Origin: DASRAU01 sp035638075
GTDB lineage: Bacteria; Acidobacteriota; Polarisedimenticolia; Gp22-AA2
Reading direction: 5' to 3'
Length of the DNA: 64,000 bases
Assembly: GCA_035638075.1 (NCBI GenBank)
Contig: DASRAU010000027.1
Coordinates: 62,001-126,000 of the forward strand
In this document: piece after piece, positions 24,358 through 37,853 of the stretch
How the letters are laid out: each line of letters begins with the position of its first letter
How positions within the stretch are numbered: position 1 is the stretch's first letter
The notes under the pieces: model-generated
What the model was told of the DNA's origin: nothing
Seen by the model: the letters and a program-made list of their open reading frames with translations, nothing else
The model's database searches: none
Program-made: the position numbers and the translations under genes

Positions 24358-27199
24358 CCAGCGACTCTTTCAGGTATTCGACCCCCTTCGCCTTCTGGCC
24401 ATCCTGCAGGTAGGAGAGCGCCAGGGCGTTGTAGAGCGTCGTCGTCTTATACCCCTTGCTGCGCGCGGTCTCGAGGGCGGCAATTGCTTCTTTCGGATGC
24501 TGCAGTCTTCCCTGCGCGGCGCCGAGGTTCACCCAGGCCTCGAGGTTGGAGTCGTCCTTGGCGACGGCCTTCTTGAGGATCGCCACCGCCTCCTCGAGCC
24601 GGTTGGACCGCCCGTACATCGCCCCCAGGTTCGCCATGGTCGCGGCGTAGTCGGGGTCGAGCTCCATGGCGCGGCGGAACTCCCGCTCGGCGCCCGGGAG
24701 ATCCCGGTTCCACTCGAGGATGAGTCCCATCCAGTTGTGATGCACGACCGACTGCTCGTTGAGCGCCAGGCCCTTGCGGACGATGCCTTCGAGGGTCGGG
24801 ATCTTGGCCGTGTTCTGGTAGAGCGTATGCAGCTCGGTGAGCGGATCGCCCAGGCTCGGGTCGAGCTGCAGTGACGCAAGCAGCTCGCGCTCGGCCGCGA
24901 CCTTGTCGCCCGACTTGAGGAGCAGCGCCCCGAGCGCCGCGCGCGCCTCCGCGAAATCGGGGTGGGCGGCGACCTGGCCCCGGAGGAACTGCAGCCCCTC
25001 GTCCATGCGCCCGGCCTCGCCGTAGAGCCGCGCGAGCTGCGTGTAGGTCAGCCGCTCCCCCGCCGCGTCGATCTCGAGCACGCGCTTTGCGGCCGCGATC
25101 GCCGTCGCGTAGTCCTTCCTCTCGCGGGCGATCTGCGCTTTGAGCAGGAGCGCCGGGACGAAGTCGGGCGACAGCTTGAGCGCCTCGGCCACCGACGCCT
25201 CGGCGCGGGCGTAGTCCTTGGCCTTGAGCCGCAGCGTCGCTTCGTTCACGTGCGCCGTGATCAGCGCCTCGCCGCCGAGGGTCGTCGCTCCCGGAGAGCC
25301 GGCGCCTGCGCCGCCGCCCGCCCCGGCGCCCGCGCCCGGGGGCGCTCCCGTCGCTCCCCCCTCTTCCCCGCCCGAGATGTAACCGAGGGAGCGGAGCTTC
25401 TCCATCATCTCTTTCTCGACCTCGCCCTGGGCCGCGCCGCCCGCCACGAGCGTGCCCGTCTGCAACGGGCGGCCGACAGGCTCGTAGCTCGGAATCGTCT
25501 GGCGCGGGAAGCGGGCGAGGAACTCGGGTGCGATCGCCTCCTCGACGACGCGTCCCGGCATGTCCTCGCCTTTCGGGAGTCCCAGCAGGTAGAGCGCGGT
25601 CGGCGCGATGTCGAGGAGCGACGTCGTGTCGAGCGCGCCCGCCTTCACCTCCGGCCCCGCCAACAGGAAGATGCCGTAGCGCCGGTGCCAGAGCCCCGGC
25701 TTCCCCTCGACGTAGGGCGGCTCGTTGGCCGGCCGCCCGGTGCCGTTCCGGAAGCCGTGGTCCGACATCACGATGACGACGGTGCGCTTGTCGAGCTGCT
25801 TCAAGACCTGCCCGAGCAGCTCGTCCTGGTAGGCGTAGTAGGCCTCGACCGTCCCGCGGTAGCGCTGGAAGTCCTCCGCCGAGACCATCCCCATCTTCGG
25901 GGGCATGAAGTGCTGGTAGCGATGCCCGACCTCGTCGATGCCCTGGTAGTAGATGGAAAACAGGTCGGGCTGCCCATGCGCCAGCAGGTCGAGCGCGGCG
26001 GCGTGGTACGAGCGCGCCCCGGCGACGATGCCCGCGAGCCGGCGGAACTCATCCGGCGTCGCGTCTGCGAAGCGGCGCAGGTCGCGGTCCGGGATGTCCT
26101 CCGCCTTCACGAGCCGCGGCTGCAGCTTCGCGAAGTAATCGGTCGGCCAGGTGGCGCCGCCCGCATCCTTGAGCTCCGGCGCGAACGAGAAGGTGCTGTA
26201 GGCGACGCGGTCGGAGACCATCGTTCCTTCGATCTGCTCCGCGGGCCAGGTGGCCCACCAGCCGATGAAATCCGAGGTGCGGCCGACATCCCCGAGGATG
26301 TTCCAGAGCGCTTTCACTCTGCGGGCCCGGCTCGACACCGGGGTCGGCTTGCCGGTCGCGGCGTCGCGCACGAGGAAGTCGATGACCCCGTGCTGGTCCG
26401 GCGGCTTGCCGGTGGCGGCGGTGGTCCAAAGGATGGGCGAGAGCATCGGGTCCATCGACTTCATCGGCCCGTACGCGGCGCGCGCCTTGAGCGCGGCGAG
26501 ATTCGGCATCCGTCCGGCCTTGATGAGCGGGTCGAGGATTTCCCAGTCGGCGCCGTCGAGCCCGAGGATCGCCACCTTGAGCCCCGTCTGCGCCGCGCGC
26601 CGGCGGACCGCCTCGGCAGAGAGTTTCGCCTGCAACTCGGCCGAGCCGCCGCCGTTGCCGAGGCGCACCGCCACCGGGTCGAAGCCTTCCGCCTGGAGAC
26701 TCTTGCGGATCGACTCCTCGGCGTTCGAGCGTCCTTCGCCCAGCGCGATCGCTTCGCCCGAGAGACCGCGCGCCCACGACTCGACGGCCGAGACGGCCGC
26801 GCCGCGGATCTTCTCTTCGAGGTCGGGGGTCGTTCGGACCGAGCCGAGCACGCGCCCCGCCGCAGCATCTGGAATGCCGGCGCTCACCTCGTAGGTCGCG
26901 GCGAGCGAAGCCCCTTCGCTGGAATGCAGCGACACTTCGCCATGCACGACCAGAGGACCCGAGCCGAGGCGGATGGTCCGGCTCGAAAACGGCAGGTGGA
27001 AGTGAGTGCCGGGGGCGAGTGGGGTGGCCTGGCCGCCGCTCAGGCGGTAGGCCCGCTCGCCCGGCGCGACCCGCTCGAAGCCGAAGGCAAGCACGAGTGC
27101 GGCCACCACGGCGAGCGCGGCCGCGGCCGGAAGCCATGCCGGGACGGCCGACCGCCCTGTCCGCTTCGGCGGCGGGGCCCCTTTTCCACGCTGGCTCAC
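24293..27199 (-). CDS. membrane-anchored type I phosphodiesterase-like / TPR protein
   Basis: A 968-residue protein with an unusual order. Residues 1-45 are a basic tail and a membrane helix (AWLPAAAALAVVAALVLAFGF). About residues 50-205 look band-7/SPFH-like (VAPGERAYRLSGGQATPLAP, TYEVSAGIPDAAAGRVLG). An alkaline-phosphatase superfamily domain follows to about residue 600, with AILGLDGADWEILDPLI, the nucleophile Thr region SPILWTTAATGK, QHGVIDF and VVIVMSDHGFRNG; this set fits nucleotide pyrophosphatase/phosphodiesterases. After a Gly/Ala linker come about eight TPRs (EREFRRAMELDPDYAATMAN, and more). It probably faces the periplasm. The substrate is unknown. Confidence 0.85.
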   Translation of the reverse strand: MSQRGKGAPPPKRTGRSAVPAWLPAAAALAVVAALVLAFGFERVAPGERAYRLSGGQATPLAPGTHFHLPFSSRTIRLGSGPLVVHGEVSLHSSEGASLAATYEVSAGIPDAAAGRVLGSVRTTPDLEEKIRGAAVSAVESWARGLSGEAIALGEGRSNAEESIRKSLQAEGFDPVAVRLGNGGGSAELQAKLSAEAVRRRAAQTGLKVAILGLDGADWEILDPLIKAGRMPNLAALKARAAYGPMKSMDPMLSPILWTTAATGKPPDQHGVIDFLVRDAATGKPTPVSSRARRVKALWNILGDVGRTSDFIGWWATWPAEQIEGTMVSDRVAYSTFSFAPELKDAGGATWPTDYFAKLQPRLVKAEDIPDRDLRRFADATPDEFRRLAGIVAGARSYHAAALDLLAHGQPDLFSIYYQGIDEVGHRYQHFMPPKMGMVSAEDFQRYRGTVEAYYAYQDELLGQVLKQLDKRTVVIVMSDHGFRNGTGRPANEPPYVEGKPGLWHRRYGIFLLAGPEVKAGALDTTSLLDIAPTALYLLGLPKGEDMPGRVVEEAIAPEFLARFPRQTIPSYEPVGRPLQTGTLVAGGAAQGEVEKEMMEKLRSLGYISGGEEGGATGAPPGAGAGAGGGAGAGSPGATTLGGEALITAHVNEATLRLKAKDYARAEASVAEALKLSPDFVPALLLKAQIARERKDYATAIAAAKRVLEIDAAGERLTYTQLARLYGEAGRMDEGLQFLRGQVAAHPDFAEARAALGALLLKSGDKVAAERELLASLQLDPSLGDPLTELHTLYQNTAKIPTLEGIVRKGLALNEQSVVHHNWMGLILEWNRDLPGAEREFRRAMELDPDYAATMANLGAMYGRSNRLEEAVAILKKAVAKDDSNLEAWVNLGAAQGRLQHPKEAIAALETARSKGYKTTTLYNALALSYLQDGQKAKGVEYLKESLVIDPQQREARQLLAEVTKSAS

Positions 27200-27339
27200 C
27201 TGGCTCGAACGCTCCGGAAGGTCAGACCGACGATGCTAGGGGCCATGCCCGCGATTGGCAAGACCCGCCACGGGAGAGCCGGGAGTGGGTCCGGAGGAGA
27301 GGGACGGCGGGAAAAGCTGCCCCCGACTACGAGAATGAT

Positions 27340-28443
27340 ATGGACGCCCCGGCGGCTTCGACCGATCTTTCCGGCTGCGGAGCCCCCGAGCCCATGCCCA
27401 TGACCCCGGACCACCTGTCCTCCTTCGTCCTGACCTCGGGAATCCTGGCCTGCTCGACGCTCGTCGTCTGGATGTCCGCCTCGGCCCTGCGCCGCCTTGG
27501 GCGCGCGTCGATTCGCCCGGGGTCACTGGACGGAAACGCGCCGGAAGGCCGACGCCCGGTGGCGACCGCGACCCCCGCGCCCGAGTTGGACCGCTTCGTC
27601 CGGCTGGTCGAAGGGCTGGCCGCCGCTGGACCCGATGCAGAACACGGACAGGCCGCGCCGGAAGCGACCCGCGACCTGGCGGTGGACATTCTCGAGCGGC
27701 TGGGCGGCTCACCGCAGGAAGTCGAAGCATTGCGAGACCGGCTGGATCGGGAAGCCTCACGCCCGGACGCCCCTCGTCCGCCGCGCGCCCTGGTCGAGCG
27801 GCTGCGTCTGGTATTTCGGCCCGCGGCCAGTCTCGGCAATCCCGCCGCCGTCCAATCTTCCGCCGGCCGTACCGCCGCAAGCACTCCCTCCGCCGGCGCT
27901 TCTGTGGCCGCCGAGAGTGCGCCCGACGGCTCGACCGAAAACCGGCTGCTGTTCGTGAGCTTCGAGCAGGAAATCCGCACGGCCGAGCGCCGCAAGGCGC
28001 CGCTCACCCTTCTCGACCTGCGGGTCGAAGGGTTCGACGCGTTCGAAGAGCGCTTCGGCCGCGCCGCCACCGACCGCATCCTGCGCGGCGTGGCGCGCGC
28101 CGTCCGCAGCCAGCTCCGCCCCGACGACAAGCTCGTCCGCGACGCCGGCGGCGCCTTCCTCGTCATCGTCCCCGGGCTCGCGGCCGAGGGCGTCCGCGCG
28201 CTCGCGGCGCGCATCGAGTCGGCGATCGCCCGGCACAAGTTCGCCCTCGAGCGCGGCCGCACCGCCGTGGTCGAGGCGAGCGTGTGCGCCGCCACCTACC
28301 CGCAGGACGGCCGCTCGTACGACGCGCTCCTGACCGTGGTGCGGACCCGCCGGGCACTCGCACCCAAGGGGCGCGTCGTCCCCGGCCCGTCCTCCGGTCC
28401 CTGGCGCCCCTACCCGCACCGCATCGACGCCCCGGTCAACTAG
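27340..28443 (+). CDS. membrane-anchored protein with degenerate GGDEF domain
   Basis: A 367-residue protein from ATG 27340 (ATG 27394 is also possible). A membrane helix lies close to the N-terminus (SSFVLTSGILACSTLVVWM). A long, poorly conserved linker follows. The C-terminal ~160 residues have the diguanylate-cyclase fold (RRKAPLTLLDLRVEGFDAFEERFGR, DRILRGVARAVRSQLRPDD). The catalytic motif is degenerate: KLVRDAGGAFLVIVPG, with GGAFL where GG(D/E)EF is expected. The expected metal-binding acidic residue is therefore lost, and the protein is probably a c-di-GMP-related sensor, scaffold or dead enzyme. Divergent from the phosphodiesterase/TPR gene. Confidence 0.8.
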   Translation: MDAPAASTDLSGCGAPEPMPMTPDHLSSFVLTSGILACSTLVVWMSASALRRLGRASIRPGSLDGNAPEGRRPVATATPAPELDRFVRLVEGLAAAGPDAEHGQAAPEATRDLAVDILERLGGSPQEVEALRDRLDREASRPDAPRPPRALVERLRLVFRPAASLGNPAAVQSSAGRTAASTPSAGASVAAESAPDGSTENRLLFVSFEQEIRTAERRKAPLTLLDLRVEGFDAFEERFGRAATDRILRGVARAVRSQLRPDDKLVRDAGGAFLVIVPGLAAEGVRALAARIESAIARHKFALERGRTAVVEASVCAATYPQDGRSYDALLTVVRTRRALAPKGRVVPGPSSGPWRPYPHRIDAPVN

Positions 28444-28569
28444 TCGCTCGGCTGCCGCCTCGCTTGTGAGCGCCCGCCGGCGGCTGCGCGGCCGACCGTC
28501 AGGAAAACGTCGCCCCTTCTGCCCCTTGCGGCACCCCCGGAACGGGTGTAGTTTCCAGCCAAATTTCTG

Positions 28570-34038
<5,469 letters not shown>

Positions 34039-34065
34039 GCAGGTCCTCTGACGGGTAGCGCCCGA

Positions 34066-34300
34066 CAGTCTCACCAAGTCGTTCTTCCGAGTGCCTCCTA
34101 AGCAATTGCAATAACGCTACTTGCCGCGATTTTTCCGAGACTCGCAACCAAGTCTCACGATTCAGTCTACTAAGTCTAGTTTTAACAATGAGTTAATTAA
34201 CCTTCCCATCAGGACACAGTCTCATCTCAAGCCTCCAAGTCGGGAGCCTGGGCTCCGGAGCAATCCGCACCGCCAAATATAAGTCGTTTAAATCAAGTCG
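34066..34300 (+). repeat. nine direct copies of (A/C)AGTC(G/T) upstream of the peptide genes
   Basis: The 360-bp gap between the giant activator and the first peptide gene is visibly richer in A and T than its flanks. It holds AAGTC or CAGTC at 34066, 34076, 34150, 34163, 34172, 34217, 34237, 34281 and 34295, all on the same strand and all followed by G or T. With equal base usage about 0.5 would be expected for the two pentamers in this length. The cluster ends about 60 bp before the inferred transcription start, the usual place for enhancer-type activator sites. The role as activator-binding sites is inference. Confidence 0.55.
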
Positions 34301-34332
34301 GTTGAGTAGCGAACGTACCATCCATTACGGAG

Positions 34333-34349
34333 TTGGTATCGGGGTTGCT
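34333..34349 (+). promoter_or_regulatory. candidate sigma-54 (-24/-12) promoter for the peptide genes
   Basis: TTGGTATCGGGGTTGCT keeps the invariant GG (34335-34336) and GC (34347-34348) with exactly ten bases between. It matches TGGNA at -24 and TTGCT at -12; the consensus C residues in TGGCAC are T here. Initiation would fall near 34360, giving a leader of about 40 nt before ATG 34400. The preceding gene encodes an activator with an intact GAFTGA loop, which makes the assignment more believable. Confidence 0.55.
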
Positions 34350-34399
34350 CCTAGGGGTGGCAGATGAGGACGATTAAAACGCCGCCTCGGGAGGATACG

Positions 34400-34669
34400 A
34401 TGAAGAAGATGAGCGCAGTGATGGCACTTGTGGTGGTTCTCGGAACGATGGTGATGACGGCCGCCCCCGCTTCGGCGGCGACCCCTCAGATCTCGGCCCC
34501 GACGCACACGGCCATGCCCCCGGCCGCCGCGATCGGCCTCCTGGAGCGGGTGATGCAGCTTCTGGGCATCCGCGTGGCGCCGACGGCTCCTGTGGCCAGT
34601 CCGACCGCCCCTGCTACGCCGACAACGGACGGTGCCATTTGGGGGTGCAGCCTTAGGGGTACGTGCTAG
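34400..34669 (+). CDS. small secreted peptide, copy 1
   Basis: An 89-residue exported peptide of no recognised family. MKK start at 34400 lies five bases after GGGAGG; the upstream in-frame ATG at 34364 would lie at or next to the inferred transcription start. Signal peptide MSAVMALVVVLGTMVMTAAP ends in ASA, giving a predicted ~63-residue mature form. The mature part has an amphipathic helix (AIGLLERVMQLLGIR), a Pro/Thr/Ala linker, and a C-terminus AIWGCSLRGTC with two cysteines, one terminal. Copy 2 downstream shares all these parts. It is not similar to known bacteriocin leaders. Roles as signalling, adhesion or toxin peptide are open. Confidence 0.75.
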   Translation: MKKMSAVMALVVVLGTMVMTAAPASAATPQISAPTHTAMPPAAAIGLLERVMQLLGIRVAPTAPVASPTAPATPTTDGAIWGCSLRGTC

Positions 34670-34717
34670 TCAGCCCAAGCAATGAGGACGATCAACAAGT
34701 CGCCTCGGGAGGATACA

Positions 34718-34978
34718 ATGAAGAAGCTCAGCGCAGTGATGGCACTTGTGGTGGTTCTCAGCGCGATGGCGATGACCGCCACCCCCGCCTCGGCGGCCAC
34801 CCCCCAGTTCTCGGTCTCGGCGCACACGGCCATGCCTCCGGCCGCCGCAATCGGCCTCCTGGAGCGCGTAATGCAGCTCCTGGGCATTAGGACCGCCCCG
34901 GTCGCCAGCCCGACCACGCCTTCGCTTAGGCCCGATGAGGCCATTTGGGGCGGCTGCAGGGCGCGTGGGACCTGCTAG
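34718..34978 (+). CDS. small secreted peptide, copy 2
   Basis: An 86-residue paralogue of the peptide encoded just upstream. The same ribosome-binding site (GGGAGGATACA) precedes MKKLSAVMALVVVLSAMAMT, and the signal ends in PASA. The central helix block around MPPAAAIGLLERVMQLLG is identical to copy 1. The Pro/Thr linker is three residues shorter and diverged. The C-terminus is AIWGGCRARGTC, so the WG, both cysteines and RGTC are kept while the residues between them vary. The pattern of a constant export/helix part and a changing C-terminal loop suggests selection on the tail. A strong terminator follows 26 bp after the stop. Confidence 0.75.
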   Translation: MKKLSAVMALVVVLSAMAMTATPASAATPQFSVSAHTAMPPAAAIGLLERVMQLLGIRTAPVASPTTPSLRPDEAIWGGCRARGTC

Positions 34979-35004
34979 TCGAAAATAGACAACCAATTCC
35001 AAGA

Positions 35005-35033
35005 GGGCCCCTCTACGGGGGGCCCTTTTTTTT
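35005..35033 (+). terminator. Rho-independent terminator of the peptide operon
   Basis: Perfect 7-bp stem GGGCCCC / GGGGCCC around a short loop is followed directly by eight T residues. It lies 26 bp after the second peptide stop and just before the convergent ubiD-family stop. Confidence 0.9.
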
Positions 35034-35040
35034 GGCTGAT

Positions 35041-36870
35041 CTAATCTAGGTGGGCGCGGTCTGAGTCACCCATCGGTACTTGGTCTCTCGGAAAGTATTC
35101 CTTCCACCGATTTCGCACAATATCGACCGTCTCTCGGTCAGCGAATAACTCTTCTGGATACCAAGGTTTCATACGGGCGTCGATGGCGATCGGTGATTCG
35201 AAGACCGGGTGATGGCGTGCAAGGTAAACCCTTCGAGCGTGCAAGTCTGCTGCGGGCTCAAAGCGGGTGAAGGTCATCCAAAGGAAATTGAAGACGCTTC
35301 GGGTGGCGCGCTGGGCGTCGTCGGTCAGGACAACGAGGGGCCAGGGCGCGAGGGATGGGTGTTCCAGCCACGGCGTCACGTCGGTGGCCGGGGTCCCGGG
35401 CGGCAGCTCTGACGGAAATGGGGTCGCGGTCAACACGAGGCATCCCGGGGCAAACACGCGAGCTTCCCTGATGCCGGCCGGCAGCGCGCCTTGGAATTCC
35501 CCCGGCAGCTCGCGCACTGGCTCACCGACACCAAGTAGCACCGCCTTGCTTCCTTCATTGACGCGGGGGCCGGCGTAGTCGAGGCTGTCCATCGCGAGGT
35601 TTGCGAAGACGAACAAGTCGGTGCGGAAATCTGCGCGCCGCAGCACCTCGGTCAGCACCCTCCGGAAATCCTTCAGGTCGCAGGGCCGATCGAGAGCCAG
35701 CAGGAATTTGGTGAGCGAGAGCTGGCCTTCGCCCAGGATGCGGAACGCCGACGCCATTGCCTCGCGCTTGTAGCGCTGGCGCACGACGGCGGCCGACAGG
35801 GAGTGATAACCGGTCTCACCGTATGACCACAGGTCGGTCACGGCTGGCATGACGACGGGGAAGAGCGGCGACAGCAGCGCCTGCAGATAGTCGCCGATGT
35901 AGAAATCCTCCTGGCGCGGCTTGCCGACCACGGTCGCGGGATAGATTGCGTCGCGGCGGCGCGCCACTGCGTCCACCCTGAACACTGGGTAATCATGAGT
36001 CAGGGAGTAGTAGCCGTAGTGATCGCCGAATGGCCCTTCGGGACGGCGCTCCCCAGGCGGCACCTGTCCCAACAGCACAATCTCCGCGTCGGCCGGGAAG
36101 GACAGCGGGAAACTGTCCATCCGCGCCATCGGCAGCTTTCGCCCCATCACGAGCGAGGCTAGGAGGAGCTCAGGAGTGTTTTCTGGAAGGGGGGCCACTG
36201 CGGACAGCATTAGCGCCGGCGGGCCGCCGAGCGACACTGCCACGGGAAGCGCGCGCCCGAGGGTCTCCGCCGCCGCGTGATGGAATCCTCCGCCCTTTCC
36301 GATCTGCCAGTGCATGCCGGTGGTGGTGTCGTCGTAGATCTGCAGTCTGTAGAGCCCGAGGTTATGTCCATGCCCGTCGGGATGCTCCGTGTAAACCTGC
36401 CCGAGCGTGATGAACGGACCGCCGTCTCGAGGCCAGGTCGTGAGGGCGGGCAATTGGTTTAGATGGGGCAGGTGCTCGACCTGCTCCAGAACCGGCGAAG
36501 CCGTCACCGTCCGGGTGCCGAGGTTCATGATGACAGGCAGTAGGTCCCTCTGCCTCCAGAGCTTCGCCGGCGTCGGCGGCATCAACACTTGGGGAAGCGA
36601 CGCGGCCCGGGCGATGAGCTGTTCCGGGCGACGGCCGAACGACCGCTCGACCCGCCGCGCGGTCCCGAACAGGTTAGTGACGACAGGCATCCGGTGTCCG
36701 CGGACGTTCGTGAACAGGAGCGCGGGCCCGCCGGCGGCCACGACGCGACGGTGGATCTCGGCTATCTCCAAGCGCGGATCAACCTCCGCCTTCACTTCGG
36801 CCAGGTCGCGGTCGCGCCGGAGCAGATCGAGGAACGCCCGTAGATCCTTCAGTGGAGAATCAACCCGCAC
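35041..36870 (-). CDS. ubiD: UbiD-family (prenyl-FMN) decarboxylase
   Basis: A 609-residue member of the UbiD family, enzymes that decarboxylate or carboxylate unsaturated acids with prenylated FMN. Landmarks are FTNVRGHRMPVVTNLFG, HNLGLYRLQIYDDTTTGMHW, the family motif RRPEGPFGDHYGYYSLTHDY (Glu and Asp at the catalytic acid positions, as in E. coli UbiD), and VVGKPRQEDFYIGDYLQALL. At 609 residues it is longer than E. coli UbiD and closer to menaquinone-type paralogues. No UbiX flavin prenyltransferase gene is nearby. It stands alone between the peptide operon and island genes, so its pathway cannot be assigned. Confidence 0.88.
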   Translation of the reverse strand: MRVDSPLKDLRAFLDLLRRDRDLAEVKAEVDPRLEIAEIHRRVVAAGGPALLFTNVRGHRMPVVTNLFGTARRVERSFGRRPEQLIARAASLPQVLMPPTPAKLWRQRDLLPVIMNLGTRTVTASPVLEQVEHLPHLNQLPALTTWPRDGGPFITLGQVYTEHPDGHGHNLGLYRLQIYDDTTTGMHWQIGKGGGFHHAAAETLGRALPVAVSLGGPPALMLSAVAPLPENTPELLLASLVMGRKLPMARMDSFPLSFPADAEIVLLGQVPPGERRPEGPFGDHYGYYSLTHDYPVFRVDAVARRRDAIYPATVVGKPRQEDFYIGDYLQALLSPLFPVVMPAVTDLWSYGETGYHSLSAAVVRQRYKREAMASAFRILGEGQLSLTKFLLALDRPCDLKDFRRVLTEVLRRADFRTDLFVFANLAMDSLDYAGPRVNEGSKAVLLGVGEPVRELPGEFQGALPAGIREARVFAPGCLVLTATPFPSELPPGTPATDVTPWLEHPSLAPWPLVVLTDDAQRATRSVFNFLWMTFTRFEPAADLHARRVYLARHHPVFESPIAIDARMKPWYPEELFADRETVDIVRNRWKEYFPRDQVPMGDSDRAHLD

Positions 36871-37187
36871 GTTGGTCCTTGTACCAAACCTGGACTCTGC
36901 TCACCCTAGGCGGAGTGCTGGGCCGGAATTGTTCACGCCCAGAAGAGGCTGTGCTTTATCTTGTGGTCCCGCGCTGAAGCAGGAAAGATGTCGGCTCAAG
37001 CCCATACGGAGCGCGTAGCCTACACCAACTGATTCTCTTGTGCCGCCCCCAATTCATTCGGTGCTACCCTCAGCATGGCTGTGGGCTTGCGTCAGCCCAT
37101 TCCTTCGCCGCCGCCGAATCGGCTGACCGAATCCTGCAGTGCTTTGTGGCTCTTACTCAGGTCTGTCTACTTCGGCCTTAGGCGCGC
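36871..37187. other. intergenic, 317 bp, no supported gene
   Basis: This gap separates the divergent ubiD-family gene from the HEPN-like gene. A short open frame beginning at 37075 overlaps the next gene out of frame and has no coding-like features. The region presumably holds both promoters, but no motif was clear. Confidence 0.4.
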
Positions 37188-37724
37188 ATGGTCATACGCG
37201 TCCGCAAACTGGAGGCCGCGCGACTGCAGCTCGAAGCTGCTGTGCGGTTGTATTTCTCGGATGCTAGTCCAGTCCCAGTGCACACATTAGTGTCCGCAGC
37301 GTATGCCATCTTGCGAGACATCAACGAACAACGTGGCGGTGGGTTCATGGTGAAAGATCTCCACACGCTTGTTGGTGCGGAGCGTGCAGCCGACCTTCGG
37401 AAACAGTTCAAGCGAGCTGAGAACTTTTTCAAGCATGCCGATACAGACCCGGAAGGAGAGATAGAGTTCAACCCGATCGAGACGCCGTTACCGCTCTTTG
37501 AGGCGATTCTCAAGTACGTCGAGTTCACCGGCGAGAAGCCTCCTGAGCTCATGGCCTTCGCCATTTGGTTCTTGCTCGAAAACAAAGACTCGCTATCGAA
37601 GGACTCGCCCTACGGCATCATGGTTGAGCGGCTACTGGCGACCAATCCGTCACGCACGCGGGCGGCGTTCTTTCGTGAGGCGCTTGAGTTCCTGGGCGGT
37701 AGCCCAGGGGAGCGTGGCGCATAA
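37188..37724 (+). CDS. HEPN-like hypothetical protein
   Basis: A 178-residue, mostly helical protein. The N-terminal helix (VRKLEAARLQLEAAVRLYF) and a central segment RAENFFKHADTDP resemble HEPN-type proteins. R76 to H83 gives R-x6-H, inside the Rx4-6H range of HEPN ribonucleases. HEPN proteins often act as RNases in toxin-antitoxin or abortive-infection systems, normally with a nucleotidyltransferase partner. No MNT-like partner was seen on either side. The assignment rests on one motif and helical character, so it is tentative. Its island position between a ubiD gene and a Wadjet operon fits a defence role. Confidence 0.6.
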   Translation: MVIRVRKLEAARLQLEAAVRLYFSDASPVPVHTLVSAAYAILRDINEQRGGGFMVKDLHTLVGAERAADLRKQFKRAENFFKHADTDPEGEIEFNPIETPLPLFEAILKYVEFTGEKPPELMAFAIWFLLENKDSLSKDSPYGIMVERLLATNPSRTRAAFFREALEFLGGSPGERGA

Positions 37725-37853
37725 GGGCGCGCGCCTACAAGTATCGGATATTCGGTTGCGCGCGCAGCTGACGTAGCGTTCGCCGGTCAGCGTGGACATG
37801 GTCTACACGTTCTCTGGCTACTATGTGCGCGGTGCCGCGCGAGGGGGGGGTGA

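Larger units (their letters stand above)
34362..34978 (+). repeat. tandem duplication covering leader and peptide genes
   Basis: The unit beginning ATGAGGACGAT (34364 and 34682) is repeated with a period of 318 bp. Conservation includes the untranslated leader (CGCCTCGGGAGGATAC) as well as the coding region, so the duplication arose as one block. The second unit lacks an obvious -24/-12 element of its own and is probably transcribed from the first promoter. Confidence 0.75.

Noticed and set aside
23735..24874. 379-codon plus-strand frame overlapping the HExxH gene and the TPR gene
   Set aside because: Arginine/serine-rich mirror-type translation; other frames carry recognisable domains.
34422..34436. 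TGGCAC inside the first peptide's signal-peptide codons as a -24 element
   Set aside because: The bases ten positions after GG are GG, not GC, and it lies within the coding region.
34400..34978. Tandem peptides as PEP-CTERM or LPXTG sorting substrates
   Set aside because: No C-terminal membrane helix or sorting motif; the chain ends in RGTC.
37075..37290. 71-codon plus-strand frame
   Set aside because: Overlaps the HEPN-like gene out of frame and has no coding-like pattern.
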